Assembly: GCA_031772625.1 (NCBI GenBank)
Contig: CM062810.1
Span: 870,499,650 to 870,563,649 of the forward strand
Origin: Pinus tabuliformis
Taxonomy: Eukaryota; Streptophyta; Pinopsida; Pinales; Pinaceae
Length of the DNA stretch: 64,000 nt
Direction: 5' to 3'
The notes beneath the pieces were generated by a model that saw only the letters and a list, made by a program, of their open reading frames with translations, was not told where the DNA came from and searched no databases. Shown in pieces: positions 25,010 through 37,337 of the stretch. The translations under genes were made by a program, and so were the position numbers. The stretch's first letter is position 1. The number at the start of each line of letters is the position of its first letter.

Positions 25010-26090
25010 TTTCTCTTTGCATGTCCCCAACGAGGTTGGAATGTAAGGAGTTAGGGCTTGAACTGGTCAAACTTTTGCAAGACCAGCCTCGAAAATCCTG
25101 ATGGCCTCCCATGGTGGATGAAAATAAAAATGAGGGGGAAAAAGATCCTATCAAAATCTTGATCGAAGAAGCCCTCAAGCAACAAAGGAATACGATGATG
25201 GACAACTTTTCCTAGATCCTTCAGTGGCTACCCAGGGGCGACGCATCAACATCCAAAAACTAATCTAGAAACGCCACACCATTTAAGGTACAAGTTAATT
25301 TTGAAATCCCCATATTCGAGGGTCGGATAGACATTGATTCCATCGACAAATGGTTAAATCTACTACAGGATTGTTTTTCTGTTCATGTTTTTTCCAGTGA
25401 GGAAGAGATTATTTTCGCTCTTCTCAAAGCAGCACCCCACGTCAAGGACTGGTGGGAAACCTACTGCGAGCAGAAGGATGAAAGTAAAGGCTCATTATTT
25501 TCAGCCGCACCCACTTGGGACTCATTCCGAGATACCATCAAGGAATAGTACTACCCTGTTGGAAGCTATGAGGATCAATACATAAAGGGGACCACGCTAC
25601 AGTAGGGGAGGGACCAAGACGTGCCCAAGTTTACCAATATTTTCCATACCCTTTACACAAAGTTTGGTATCAAGGATTTGGAGCAGCATTTGGTACTCAA
25701 ATACCATGGCTTCCTACACAAGTACATCTAGGAAGAAATAGAATTCCTGAACATCCCTTCGCTCGGCATGGCATACCGATATGCCGTCAAGGTCGAGCAA
25801 AAGTTTAAATATAAGAAGTGAGACTTTGGATCTGCGAATTTGAAGCAAGGCAAAGGTGCCTGCAAACTTCAGAACAAAGGACAAAGCTAAGGTGGGGCGG
25901 CCGAAGACAACCCACCAAAGCTACAAGAAAAGAACAATGCCGTGAAGCTGAAAAAGGACACAGGAAAGTGGTGTGAGTTCCATAAGAGCTCCACCCACAA
26001 AACAAGTGAGTGTTGGGCCAAGCAGCCACTAGTGGCCAAGCTAAAGGTTTTAGAATCAGATGCATGTTCCGACTCTTAGTCAAAACCTGA
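25010..26090 (+). pseudogene. C gag
   Basis: The capsid block has NFEIPIFEGRIDIDSIDKWL, AAPHVKDWWETYCEQ and TWDSFRD. A Cys/His cluster (WCEFHKSSTHKTSECWA, about 25970-26020) takes the zinc-knuckle position. It is a fossil. Confidence 0.75.
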
Positions 26091-26199
26091 CAAGGGGAAT
26101 GAAAAAGGGAAGCAGATTATCAATGCGGAGCCCAACGCCACTGTTGCCACCATGAAGATACAGAAGGAGGAACCAAAATATCCACAGGAGGAGGAGCAT

Positions 26200-26810
26200 C
26201 TCTTCCACTCCCAAATGTGGGTAAAGGGCTCCCCGCTATAGTTCATTGTCGATAGCAGGAGCCAAAAGAACCTCATTTCAGTAGAGGTCATGAAGCAGCT
26301 GGGCTTACTAACCATAGCACATCGAAAACCGTACACCATCGAGTGGCTTCACCAAGGATGGGATCTTCGCGTGAGCCAACAATGTCGCCTTCCATACAAC
26401 ATCAAGCCCTTCACAGATGAGGTATTGTGTGACATTTCTCCCCTTGAAGTTTTTGATGTATTATTAGGACAACCATACTTGTGGAAGCGACATGCTATGT
26501 ATGAATCAAGGCCCCATGCTATTATTGTTACTCTAGGAAATAAGTTGTGCAAGATACCCGAGGTAGCACCACCTACCACCATCTCTTTGGTTACTTCAAA
26601 AAAATGCAGTAAGCTCATTTCCAAAACTGGGAAATTTGTTTTACTGATGATACTTCCTCAAGGAAAGAAGAAGATGGTGGCCACGACCTCTAGACAGGGC
26701 CCCTCCACACGACAACTACAAATAGAAAAGGTCATGGAGGAGTATGAGGACATCTTCACCTCCCCCGCAGGGTTCCTTTGTACTGTCAAGTCAAGCACTC
26801 CATCAATTTG
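26200..26810 (+). pseudogene. C protease
   Basis: The retropepsin-type block FIVDSRSQKNLIS is followed by VSQQCRLPYNIKPF and LEVFDVLLGQPYLWKRH. This is the classical order for plant Ty3/gypsy protease with its C-terminal linker. Confidence 0.8.
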
Positions 26811-26814
26811 ACCC

Positions 26815-28075
26815 CAGGTGTGCTGCTGCTCAATGGACCAATCTACCAAAGCTTTGTTCTCGAGAACGATGAAATCAAGAAGTAGATTCAGGAGCTACTA
26901 CAGAAAGGTCACATCCGTCCGAGTTCATCACCCTAAGGGAGCTCAATCGTGTTGGTACAAAAGAAGGATGGGACTTGGAGACTCTATATTGACTATTGGG
27001 CGCTGAAAAAGATCACTATCTATAATAGGTACCCGATCCCACGGATTGATGACCTCTTGAACCAACTGAAGTGCGCAAAATATTTCAGCAAGATTGATTT
27101 GAAGTCAAGGTATCACCAGGTACCAATCAAACCCTCTGATGTGTGGAAGACTGCCTTCAAAGCCAAGGAGGGCCTTTTCGAATGGTTGGTTATGCCTTTT
27201 GGATTGACGAATGCTCCTGCAACCTTCATGAGACTAATGGATGACATCTTGCAGCCATTCACCAACTCATTTGTGGTGGTATTCTTGGATGACATCCTGA
27301 TCTTTAGCCATAGTTGGGAAGAGCACCTCCACCACATCCGACAAGTTCTCCAAACACTGCGGCAACACAAGTTATGTGCCAATTTGGAGAAATGCACTTT
27401 TGGCGTGACCTAGGTTCACTATCTAGGATACATTATTGATGAACAGGGGGTGCATGTGGATCCAACCAAGAACCAAGTCATTTAGGATTGGCCATATCCA
27501 ACCACTATGACAGAGCTCCACAGCTTTCTAGGTATTGCCAACTTCTACCACAGGTTTGCGTTGTGATTTTCTCATATGACTTCGCCCTTGAGTCAAGTCA
27601 CCAAGGGAGGAGTGAAAGCAAAATTGGTCTAAATCTCAACAGAAGGCATTCACAGAGTTGAAATATCGCCTCTACACAGCACCAGTGCTCACATTAACAT
27701 ACTTGCAACAACCATTTGAGGTCGAGACAAATGCCTCTGACTATGCTATTGGGGCAATCCTTACTCAACACGGGCATCCAGTGGCATATCATAGTGAGAC
27801 ACTTTCAGACACAGTTCGGAAGTATCACACATATGACAAAGAGATGTATTCCATTATGCAGGCCTACTGACAATAGAAGCATTACATTTTGGGGAAGGAA
27901 ACGATCATCCACACAGACCACCGACCCCTGCAGTTCATACAGACCCAAGGGAAATTATAGAATGATCACCATCAGAAGTGGTCCACATACCTGCAACAGT
28001 TCCATTTCAATATCAAGTATAAGAAGGGTAGCACCAATAATGTTGCATATTGCCTCAGTTGACCACCGATCATGG
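26815..28075 (+). pseudogene. C reverse transcriptase and RNase H
   Basis: RT shows [57 protein letters not shown] and VVFLDDILIFS. RNase H shows VETNASDYAIGAILTQ and YDKEMYSIMQAY. It is a fossil. Confidence 0.9.
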
Positions 28076-28079
28076 CATT

Positions 28080-29480
28080 AACCACTGTGCTCAACTCTTG
28101 TGGGCACGAGATTTCTGATTGGCCACTTCTCTACAAAAGCAACCCAGAATTCGGCCACACATTCCAGACACTCTTGGAGGATCAACATGTTCTAGACTTT
28201 CACCTCCAGGATGCCTTGTTATGTCACCTGGGTCACCTTTGTGTTCCTTCAAGTGAGCACGCCAAGAAGATTTGGGAAGCACACTACAGTCAGGCTGCTG
28301 GGAATTTTGGGGTCAAGAAAATGGTGCCAGTATTGCAAAAGTATTTCTATTGGCTGAATCTTCGACAGGATGTTGGGAAGTACATCAGATCATGCATGCC
28401 TATGCCATTGAGAAACCGAACATCAAGAATCAAGGCCTCTATACCCCGTTGCCTACCCCTAGTTGACCTTGGGAATACATCTCCATGGATTACATGTCAG
28501 ACCTTACTTCCACTAAGCATGGAAATGACCGTGTTTTTGTGGTCATCATCAGGTTCTCGAAGATGGCCATTATGGCGGTCTACAAGAAGAATATCAAAGC
28601 AGAAGCCAATGCTAAACTCTTCTTTGAACAAGTGTGGGTACACTTTTGGATCCCACAGTCTATCATCTCATATCGAGACAGCAGGTTCCTCAGTACATTT
28701 TGGTCCAGTCTCTGGTCGATGCTGGACACCAAACTCAGTAAGTCCATACATAGAGGTTGTCAATAGGATGATCGTACACATTCTGCACATGTACAACTCA
28801 AAGCATCCACAAAAATGGGATGACAGCCTCCCCTATGTTCATCATAGCTACAACCAGGCTCTTAATAGCTCAACTGGCCACAACCCTTTTCAGGTGGGCT
28901 TGGGATTCTAGCCACTATGTCCCATTGATGTGGCCATGCCATTTGCAGCTACTCGTAGATTTCGCTCATGTCCAGTTTGAAACAGATAAGGTGACCAAAT
29001 TCATTGGGCACATCCAACATATTCACCAGTAGGTCCATGAAATTATGGAGAAATCAAATTCCAAGTACAAGCAGCGACATGATCAACATCAGGTGCCACA
29101 CAAGTTTCAGGTGAGCAACAAAGTCTGGGTCCATTTGCAAAAGGAACGCCTTACTGGAGCCTATCGAAAACTCAGACCACTTTGATATGGTCCTTAGAAA
29201 ATTACCAATGCTATGGGAGAAAATGCATTTGAGCTCAGCATTCCCCCATTCCTTGGCTTGCACCCAATGTTCAATGTGGACTGCCTTCAGCCATACTTTC
29301 CACCATTACTAGACACATCTGACATTGTAGAACAACTCAGACCTAAAGAGTTAAATCCAGATTGCATGGAACAAGCTACAACTAATCAGATCATGGACAC
29401 ACAGATCAAGCACACTCACCAACAGAATATCCAACTATATCGAGTTGTTAAAGTAGGCCAACTCCTTTAGTAGTGCAAGT
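28080..29480 (+). pseudogene. C integrase
   Basis: The zinc region (about 28260-28420), the core (DYMSDLTSTKHGNDRVFVV, KLFFEQVWVHFWIP) and the C-terminal part ending FNVDCLQPYFPP are visible. It is a fossil. Confidence 0.85.
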
Positions 29481-29570
29481 GGCTCACCAGGGACCAAGTT
29501 TAGTAGAAGTTTCTTCATCTCATGGAGGAACTCAATGCAATGGGGACCATTGCTTCCTAAGGGGGAGGAA

Positions 29571-30192
29571 TGATCCAAGTGGATATTGATGGCCACCTGC
29601 GAAGTCCACTTGGACCCCCACCATTGTTCCTTTTAGCTTTTCAGTTTCCCTAATTGTACCACAGTTTACTATTTTTGTCAGTTTTTCTGGTCCTGAACTT
29701 CCGGAGCCATTTTGAGGCCCTAAACGACATTTTTTGGGAAAATTGGGACAAACATGTGGCCATGGACCAATTTTTCTCTTCCCAAAGTTGTAGTTCTCAT
29801 ATAGATATTTCTAACGAGATATTGTGCACGTCAAACGAAGATCATATGCCAAAGTTACGACCCCGGGAAGTTGATGTACCAATTTACCCAAACAGGGCCC
29901 ACAGTTTGGCGTTTCATCTTCTAGGGTTAGGTTTTTGGATGTTTATGGTTTTCCATTGTTTCTCAACAATAAATAGGCCTTCAAGCCTCATTGTAACAAA
30001 GTTCTGAGGCATGTGGCCACCACATCTCTTCTCAGAGATAAGCTACCATCGCCCTAGCTTGTTTATTTCCATTGTTGCTTGTAGGCATATTTCAGTATTT
30101 TACATTAATGAAATAAAGTATTATTTCTGTTGCATCTCTGTGTTTACGGTTATCTCTGTGATTTGTTGTGTTCCTATTTAAATCCATATCAT
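29571..30192 (+). repeat. 3' LTR of C (622 bp), preceded by a polypurine tract
   Basis: The purine tract GGGGGAGGAA lies at 29561-29570. The LTR ends ATATCA, followed by tagtg. Confidence 0.9.
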
Positions 30193-30197
30193 AGTGT

Positions 30198-31130
30198 CTA
30201 ACCCCAATAATAAAACCATCCAATCCACTCACAACATTGGATTGGTCACTTATCCCACTTTTCCTACCTATTATATTGTACCACAGTCACTGTAAGAAAA
30301 TTTTGTTCCTATGTTACAGGAATTTCCCGTGTCACTGCAAGAAATCCAACTTAGATCCAGAAAAATGGTGACTTAGCCCAAACGAATTGAAGAGATTGTG
30401 GAGGAAGATACTCTAGAAATGCCAAAAGATGAAACCACACTTGAACTAGTAGAACAACCTACTTCAAGGCTGCAATAACCTTCCTTGTCCCATATGATAT
30501 AGCCTCCTTTTCTAGAGAGGTTGGAAATGAAATTAAAACAACCCGAGTTTGATCTTGTGTCTGAACTAAGAAATGCATGCATTAATATCCCGTTGCTACA
30601 AGTAATTAAGGATATCCCAATCTATGCCAAAACAGTAAGGGAGCTATGTACCAAGAGACTATGAAGACAAAAGAGAGCACCCTCTACAATTCAAGTAGGT
30701 GGAAAGCTTGGAAGTTTAATGTCTATCGAATTTCTTACTGAAAAATATGCAGACCATGTAATCCCTGTGGTTACCACCTTTATCGATGGACATCCTATAA
30801 AGAAAACTTTAATTGATTTGGGTGAAGCCATTAATGTGATTATTATGGATACCTTATCTCGACGAGGAACTTTTGACTTATTGCCTACTCCTACCATGTT
30901 AGAGCTAGGAGATAGGTCTAAGGTAAAGACAGAGGGGGTATTAGAAGACATTGTCATCTCATTAGATTATTGGAAGTACCCTACATATTTTTAAGTTCTT
31001 CAATCCAAACCCAACTTAGGAGGGAATCCTTTGATCTTGGGAAGATCGTGGTTAGCCACGACGGATGCTTATATAGGGTGTAGGTCCGAAAACATGACTG
31101 TCACTCATGGAGATGAAACAAAACACATTA
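30198..31130 (+). pseudogene. B protease and upstream linker
   Basis: It resumes B after C. The protease block is TTFIDGHPIKKTLIDLGEAI...DTLSRRG, followed by PNLGGNPLILGRSWLAT further on. It is a fossil. Confidence 0.8.
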
Positions 31131-31599
31131 ATTTTTACCTGCCCTGCTCAACCTCTCTTAAGATCAAAAAATACACATTGGGTTGAAGAAGAAGAACATG
31201 ATTCTAATTGTACCCAACCATTTTTGACAATAGCCCAAGCTATGGGCCTTAAAGAAAATTTAGAAGAGAATTTGATAAATTGTTGTATTTCTAATCCTGA
31301 TTTTTCGCAGCAAGAAGAAGGATAGTCTAGTCATAGTTTAGATATCATTACTAATCTACAAGATTTTCATGAGTATATTACAACAACCAAACTACATTCA
31401 TCCCTATTATATGCATGTCCTGCATATTCCATGACTGAATGGGGGAGTAAGGTAGTTGAGATATTTCCTGGAAAACCTTTGAATATTAATTCTACCTTGC
31501 CCTCTAAATAGGAAAAACAAATAATTCAAGCATTGAAAAAATTTTCAGACATTTTTTCTTGGGAATACATAGATATGAGAGGAATTCACCTAAACACAT

Positions 31600-32890
31600 G
31601 CATTCATCATATTTATATAGAAGAGAAAGCTAGGCCTGTGAGACAACCACAAAGGAGGATGAACCTTGCTTTACGGGAAATTGTGAAAGATGAATTATAG
31701 AAATTGTTAAATGTAGGGTTCATCTACTGTATCTCAGCTAGCCAGTGGGTATCTCCATTAGTTATTGTTACCAAAAAGAATGGTAAATGGTGAGTGTGTG
31801 TAGATTACAGGGAACTAAATCAGATTACCTTGAAAGATCACTTTCCCTTGCCTTTTATAGACCATGTGCAGGACACTTTAGTAGGGAAAAAATATTTTTC
31901 CTTCCTAGATGGGTTCAGAAGGTATAGTCACATTAGGATAGCTCCAGAAGACCAGGAAAAGACTACATTCACATGTCCTTGGGGTACCTATGCATATAGG
32001 GTATTACCATTTGGTCTATGCAACGCACCATCCACATTCCAGGGTGGTCCTTGGTGTTTTCTCTGATCTTTTGCATGACTTCGTAGAGGTTTATATGCAT
32101 GACTTTACAGTTATGGGTGATACATTTGAAGAGGCTTTACATAATCTTGAGAAGGTTTTGCAGATATGTAGAGAAACTAACCTCTCATTAAGTAATGATT
32201 TTTTTTTTTATGATTATGAATGAAGGTATTGTTTTGGGTCATCATGTTTCTACTGTAGGAATTAAAGTTGATCCAACAAAGATTGAAGTTATTTCAAAGT
32301 TGCATCCAGCAACCAATCAAAAGGGAGTCCAAACTTTCCTTGGAAATGCAGGCTACTATAGGAGGTTTGCTGAAAATTTTACAAAGGTAGCCTCTCCATT
32401 ATTTAAATTATTGACTAAAGAAGCTGAATTTCATTGGGATGATGAGTGTCAAGCTGCATTTGATACACTCAAGGAAAAAAATTCATCAGCAGTAGTTTTG
32501 AGAGGCCCAGATTGGAAATTTCCCTTTCATATTTCGATTGATGCCTTTGATTCAGCCATAGGAGGAATATTGGGTCAAAAGGAGGATCCTGTAACCTATG
32601 CTATTTATTACGTTAGTAAAAATTCAACTCCTCTAGAACTGAATTACATGGTAACTGAGAATTCCTTGTTTTAATTTACATTATTAATAAGTTTAGACAT
32701 TACATCAGGGGCTATGATGCTTTTGTACACATTGATCACTCTGCCATTCGATATCTCATGAATAAACCAGTTACTAATGTTAGGATTACTAGGTGGCTTT
32801 CGTTGCTACAGGAATTTGACATCACACTATTGGATAGGCCCGAAAAGGAAAATCAGGTAGTTGATTCCTTATCTAGACTCAACCATGCAG
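31600..32890 (+). pseudogene. B reverse transcriptase and RNase H
   Basis: RT has VCVDYRELNQITLKDHFP and GTYAYRVLPFGLCNAPST. RNase H has FHISIDAFDSAIGGILGQK, HSAIRYLMNKPVTN and the connection LLDRPEKENQVVDSLSRL. The wording is Athila type. It is a fossil. Confidence 0.9.
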
Positions 32891-33089
32891 GTGAGGATGT
32901 TCCAATTAATGATAGCTTTCCTAATGAAAATTTGTTTTCTATTTCTGTTAAAACACCTTGGTTTGTAGATATGGCCAATTACCTTGCTATAGGAAAGTTT
33001 CCCCCTTACTTTTCATCTAATAAGAAAAGAGAATTATTAGGAAAAGTGTTGATTACTCTTGGATTAGGGGAGATATTTTCTTCACTGGA

Positions 33090-34195
33090 CCTGATTTAAT
33101 TATCCACAGGTGTGTTAGGGAAGATGAGATTTATGACATTTTGAGAGCTCGTCACAATGAACCGTGTGGAGGACACTTTGCAAACTAGTGGACAACTTAC
33201 AAGATTATTCACTCAGGTTACTATTGGCCAAGTCTTTTTAAAGATGCAAGAGAATATGTCTAGTAGTGTGACAACTACCAGAGAATGGAGCGGCATGTAC
33301 AATAAGACAAGATGCCTTTGTAGCCACAATTTTTCATAAAACCTTTTGAGAGGTGGGCTATTGATTTTGTAGCTCCCATCAACCCTATGTCCAAAAGGAA
33401 GAAGTATATTTTGGTTTTTAATAATTGTGTTACGAAGTGGGTGGAGGCCAGAGGACTATCTAGAGCAACAGAGAAAGAAGTGGTAGATATTATTTTTTCT
33501 GATATTTTTGTAAGATTTGGGGTACCTAGGGAGATAGTCACTACTCAAGGTACTCAGTTTCTATCAAATATTATGCAGGGAATTGTGCAGAAATGTTAGA
33601 TTACTCATCGAAAGTCCACCCCTTACTGTCGATAGGTCAATGGGTGGGTGGAATCAACGAATAATTTGTTGGAGAGAATCCTTACCAAGACAGTGAGAAG
33701 GATTGGTCTGATCGACTTCCTGAAGCATTGTGGGCCTACAGGGTCACCTAGAGAAATACCATTGGCTTTTCGCCATATGAATTGGTTTATGGAAAGCAAT
33801 TTTTATTGCACATTGAATTTCAGATATTTTCTTTTAAGATGGCAGCATATTTGGGTATAGACCTCGATGAAGCTCAGCAGCAGAGAATCTTGTAGCTCAA
33901 TGAGTTGGATGAGATTGGGAAAGATGCATTTTAGCATATTGACCTGATTCAACAACGATGGGATAAATGGCATGATAGATACATTAAAAAGAAGCATTTT
34001 AGAGAGGGAGACTAGACATTGCTGTATGATTCAAAATTTAAGAACTTTAAAGGAAAATTTAACACACATTGGTTGGGCCCCTATGAAATTGAGAAAGTTT
34101 TCGATAATGGGTTTGTTTGGGTTAAAACCATTGATGATGGGAATGTTACCTTCTTGGTGAATGGGCATAGACTCAAGTTATATCAAAAACCCTAA
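33090..34195 (+). pseudogene. B integrase
   Basis: Core blocks such as FERWAIDFVAP and NNCVTKWVEARG and the C-terminal NTHWLGPYEI-like region are visible; the zinc region is poorly kept. It is a fossil. Confidence 0.8.
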
Positions 34196-35600
34196 TCTAA
34201 TGAGGAATTTGTGGAAGAAATTGTGAAGAAAAGAGAGATGGAGATGGTGAGAGAAGGAGTCATTCCTTCCACTATCTGTTCCTGATTTCATGATGACACA
34301 ATGAGATAACTCTGTTCCTCCTCATTCTCGATAAACCATGAGAGGAATGTCTATGGGGTATAGGTTTACTCCTTTTTCCGGGCCTAATGGACTAGTTACA
34401 GAAAAGGAGCCCCCTAGAGTCTTCTTTTTTAAGTGTTTTAGACTCTCTAAAATTAAAATCTCGCGAGCATGGACCGCCTTGAGCTCATTAAAATTACAGG
34501 TCAGAAGGTCCTTTAGGATCCTTTCAATAAATTTTGTTTTCAGTTAATCCTGGATAGTTCGTGTTGGACTGATGTGGTATTTCTTAAGGCCCGCCTTTCA
34601 ATAATCTTGGTCCATCGACATCAGCAAGCTATCCTGGTGAAAGATCAGAGTCTTATGATGTCTTTAAGCTTGTAGCCCCTAATGATAGGCTATCTCGTCA
34701 ACAACAATGGGGAATCACTATGGCTCCTTGACTGTTGGATCCTATAGGGGGTTTGACAACATCTCATCAATTCACACCCAATAGGATGCATTAGGGTATC
34801 TTGGTCCTCACTCGCATCAAAGGTGATGCGCCTCGCATTGGTTAACAGTTGACCTCAATGGCTGGTAATCCAATGATGTCATTGCACATTCAACATCAAC
34901 ACCTTTATTCATGTACAATGAACTATACATAAACGAGGGAGAAGTGTTGTTTGATAGTTCAATTTCCTGCAGAAGCTTTGCAAGTCATGGTATGATTTCC
35001 TATAGAAGGCTTAGGAATCATGATTCCTTTTCCTGCAGAAGGCTTGCGAGTCATGGTTCCATTTCTTGCAGTGACACCCTGATTTTCTGAAAAACAAAAG
35101 CCATGGACAGAACATTAGACTAAATTATTTAAAGTACTGACAAATTTTAATTACTGGTTGAGGTCATGAATTATGAGGTCATATATTTGATTTAACTATT
35201 AAGTGGGTTATCATTTCAAGGACAGGCACACATCATCCAAAGACTAGACTGTTGGAAGGTAAGAAGGGTAAAGTACAACCGATGACAAGACACTTGTAGT
35301 AAGGGGTAATTGACGCTTTAATTTTTTTAACATTTGTATGATTTCTAGCTATGGTTACCATTGCAGTAAAACGTGGTCGTAACCTAGTGCATCATAAATC
35401 CAGATCCAGACCCGATTTCCATGATTCTGACACGACTAGTGGACGTACTCTCCATATCTTTCTATAGGTTGGATTATGATGATAATCATGATCACAACAT
35501 GTCTCTCGAAAATCTAGTGTGTTTTGATAATTTTCCATAATAAGGCCCTCCCTTATTATGTGAATAATTTCTAAAAGCTTAACACAATATTTTCAAAGAA
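34196..35600 (+). other. B non-coding region between integrase and accessory ORF
   Basis: There is no open frame. It holds a block (about 34360-34545) that aligns with the 3' region of F (about 53225-53420), including a GAGTCT...AGACTC hairpin (34417-34422 with 34440-34445), and a second similar stretch (34600-34930) built round ACATCA words. 34960-35060 has three copies of a TCCTGCAGAAG-like word. Confidence 0.65.
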
Positions 35601-35604
35601 GTGT

Positions 35605-37250
35605 ATGTGTCTTGTCTTCTCATTTTTCACCATGTCAAAATTGCATGCCCCCATCCACTTCGAGCTGCATGGCCCTGAATTGTTGGAAGTCGACCCTTGT
35701 AGTAAGGAGAGACTTGAAAAAGAAGGGTGGATTCCATTTTTCCAACGATTTAGCAGCCACAATTTGGAGGTAATGAAGTCTTTCGCCCTGAATTTGAATG
35801 GTGACAAAGCTCAAGCTAGGGATTTCCAGTTTAGGTTGACCAAGGGTTTGATGGCGCGGGCATGCAGAATTCCATAGAAGGGAGGGTGCTGGTTTAAAAA
35901 CCAGTGTTTCAACAAGGGTTTGTGCACGTCTTTTCTTTGGAAAGAGCATTCAGACACTGACTAGAGCATGGGGATTTCACAGGATCTCTTGAAAACTAAG
36001 TACCGATAGTTGTTATTTTTTATGCAGAAATATATAACATGTGAAGGTAACTTTGGGCTTGCATTCTTGTTTCACATTTAGCTCCTTGCCCATTTTCATG
36101 ACAAGTCGTTAAATTTGTTGTATTATTTGAGAATGTCTGTGATGAAGATGTCAACGACCACCAAGGAGAGGGGGCCCAATTTAGAGGAAAACCTCTATCA
36201 CCATGGGCTGGTGAAAATCATCCCGGTAAAGGTTTTGAAAGACAAGAAGTGGACATGGGAGGAGTTCTTCGCCAAGAATTAATTTGGAGAGAATGAAGAC
36301 TCGGATTCCTCGAAGGAAACACCAGCAGAAAAAATAAAGAAAAAATCGCAGACACGTGGGTTACAGAGAAAGGAAAAAGAGGAAGATAAGGATTTTGACC
36401 CTTAAGAGTCTATAGAGGAAAAACTAGCAGAAAAATCGAAGAAGAAGCCATGGAATCATGGGCCAATGGTAAAGAAGGAAGGAAAAGATGACCTTGATTC
36501 TCCAATGCCCACTGAGAAGAAGCTTGTAGAAAAACCAAAGAAGAAGAAGTCTCAAACCCTTGGGCTACAAAGAAAGGAAGAAGAAAAGGATGAAGAAGTG
36601 GTGGTGACAAGGGAGACTGTGGGAGAAATTCCTGAATCAAAGAATGGCACTTCCACCTCCGCTAAGAAATCTACCAGGAGCCATGTTGTTCAATTGGTTA
36701 TAAAGGATACTACGAAAGCAGAGGTGTTTCCCAAGACACCTGATAAAAAGAAGGAGAAACATCACGGCCCACCCAAAGGTAAGGATAAGATAGAGTCAGC
36801 TGAGTTCATGGACGAAGAATCAATTTCCTTCTAGGATTCCCCACTACATGAAAGTGGGAATGACATAACAGGAGAAAAACAAGAAAAGGACGACCTTGGT
36901 TCACCTCAATCCCTCCAAGGATATCATGAAGGGGAAGTAACTCCCTAGAATAAGCGGTCTCTGCAGGAATTGGAAGAAATCATCACTGAGCTCACCGTTT
37001 TGGAATGAGATTTGAGAAAGGAAAACGAGATCTTGAAAGAGAACAACCTGCGTATACAAAAATAACATAAGGAGTGGGTTCAGAAAGCAGGCCAACTTAT
37101 GAAAAAGAAGCAGGCTCAGATTCATTATTTGAAAAAGAAGAATGAATTATAAAAGGGTCAAATTCCTGCAGAATCTAGTGGTAACCAATTTGACAAGTTA
37201 GCAGAGGTAGTAGATCAGTTGGCTACAGTAGTTGCAACTTAGGACAAGGA
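35605..37250 (+). pseudogene. B accessory ORF (unknown function)
   Basis: This is a long coding-like region after integrase, in sense orientation. The N-terminal block is HFELHGPELLEVDP...SFALNLNGDKAQ; then come KYITCEGNFGLAFLFHI and KKWTWEEFFAK; then Lys/Glu-rich repeats (about 36290-36830) and a coiled coil (about 36950-37200). The first two blocks align with the minus-strand pseudogene at 9500-11031. Athila elements are known to carry an extra ORF at this place, often called envelope-like; I see no signal peptide or membrane segment here, so I do not use that name. It is a fossil. Confidence 0.7.
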
Positions 37251-37337
37251 ATGATTTCCTTTTTATTTTTCTTTCTACGGAAGGTGCAAGATTTTTGCTT
37301 ACATAAGGGGCATGCGAGAAGCTAGGTGTGGGGGAGA

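Larger units (their letters stand above)
24360..30192 (+). mobile_element. Element C: Ty3/gypsy fossil nested in B
   Basis: LTRs are at 24360-24979 and 29571-30192, with target duplication cagtg (24355-24359) and tagtg (30193-30197), one mismatch. The tRNA-Met primer-binding site, gag, protease, RT, RNase H and integrase are in the usual order. The integrase tail ends with HPMFNVDCLQPYFPPLLDT, and I see no clear chromodomain. LTR identity is about 86-87% by hand count. It is broken roughly fifteen times. The lineage within Ty3/gypsy is uncertain; the tRNA-Met primer fits chromovirus relatives. Confidence 0.9.

Noticed and set aside
35605-37250. Naming the B accessory ORF an envelope gene
   Set aside because: No signal peptide, membrane segment or glycoprotein feature is visible; homology points to the minus-strand 9.5-11 kb protein instead.
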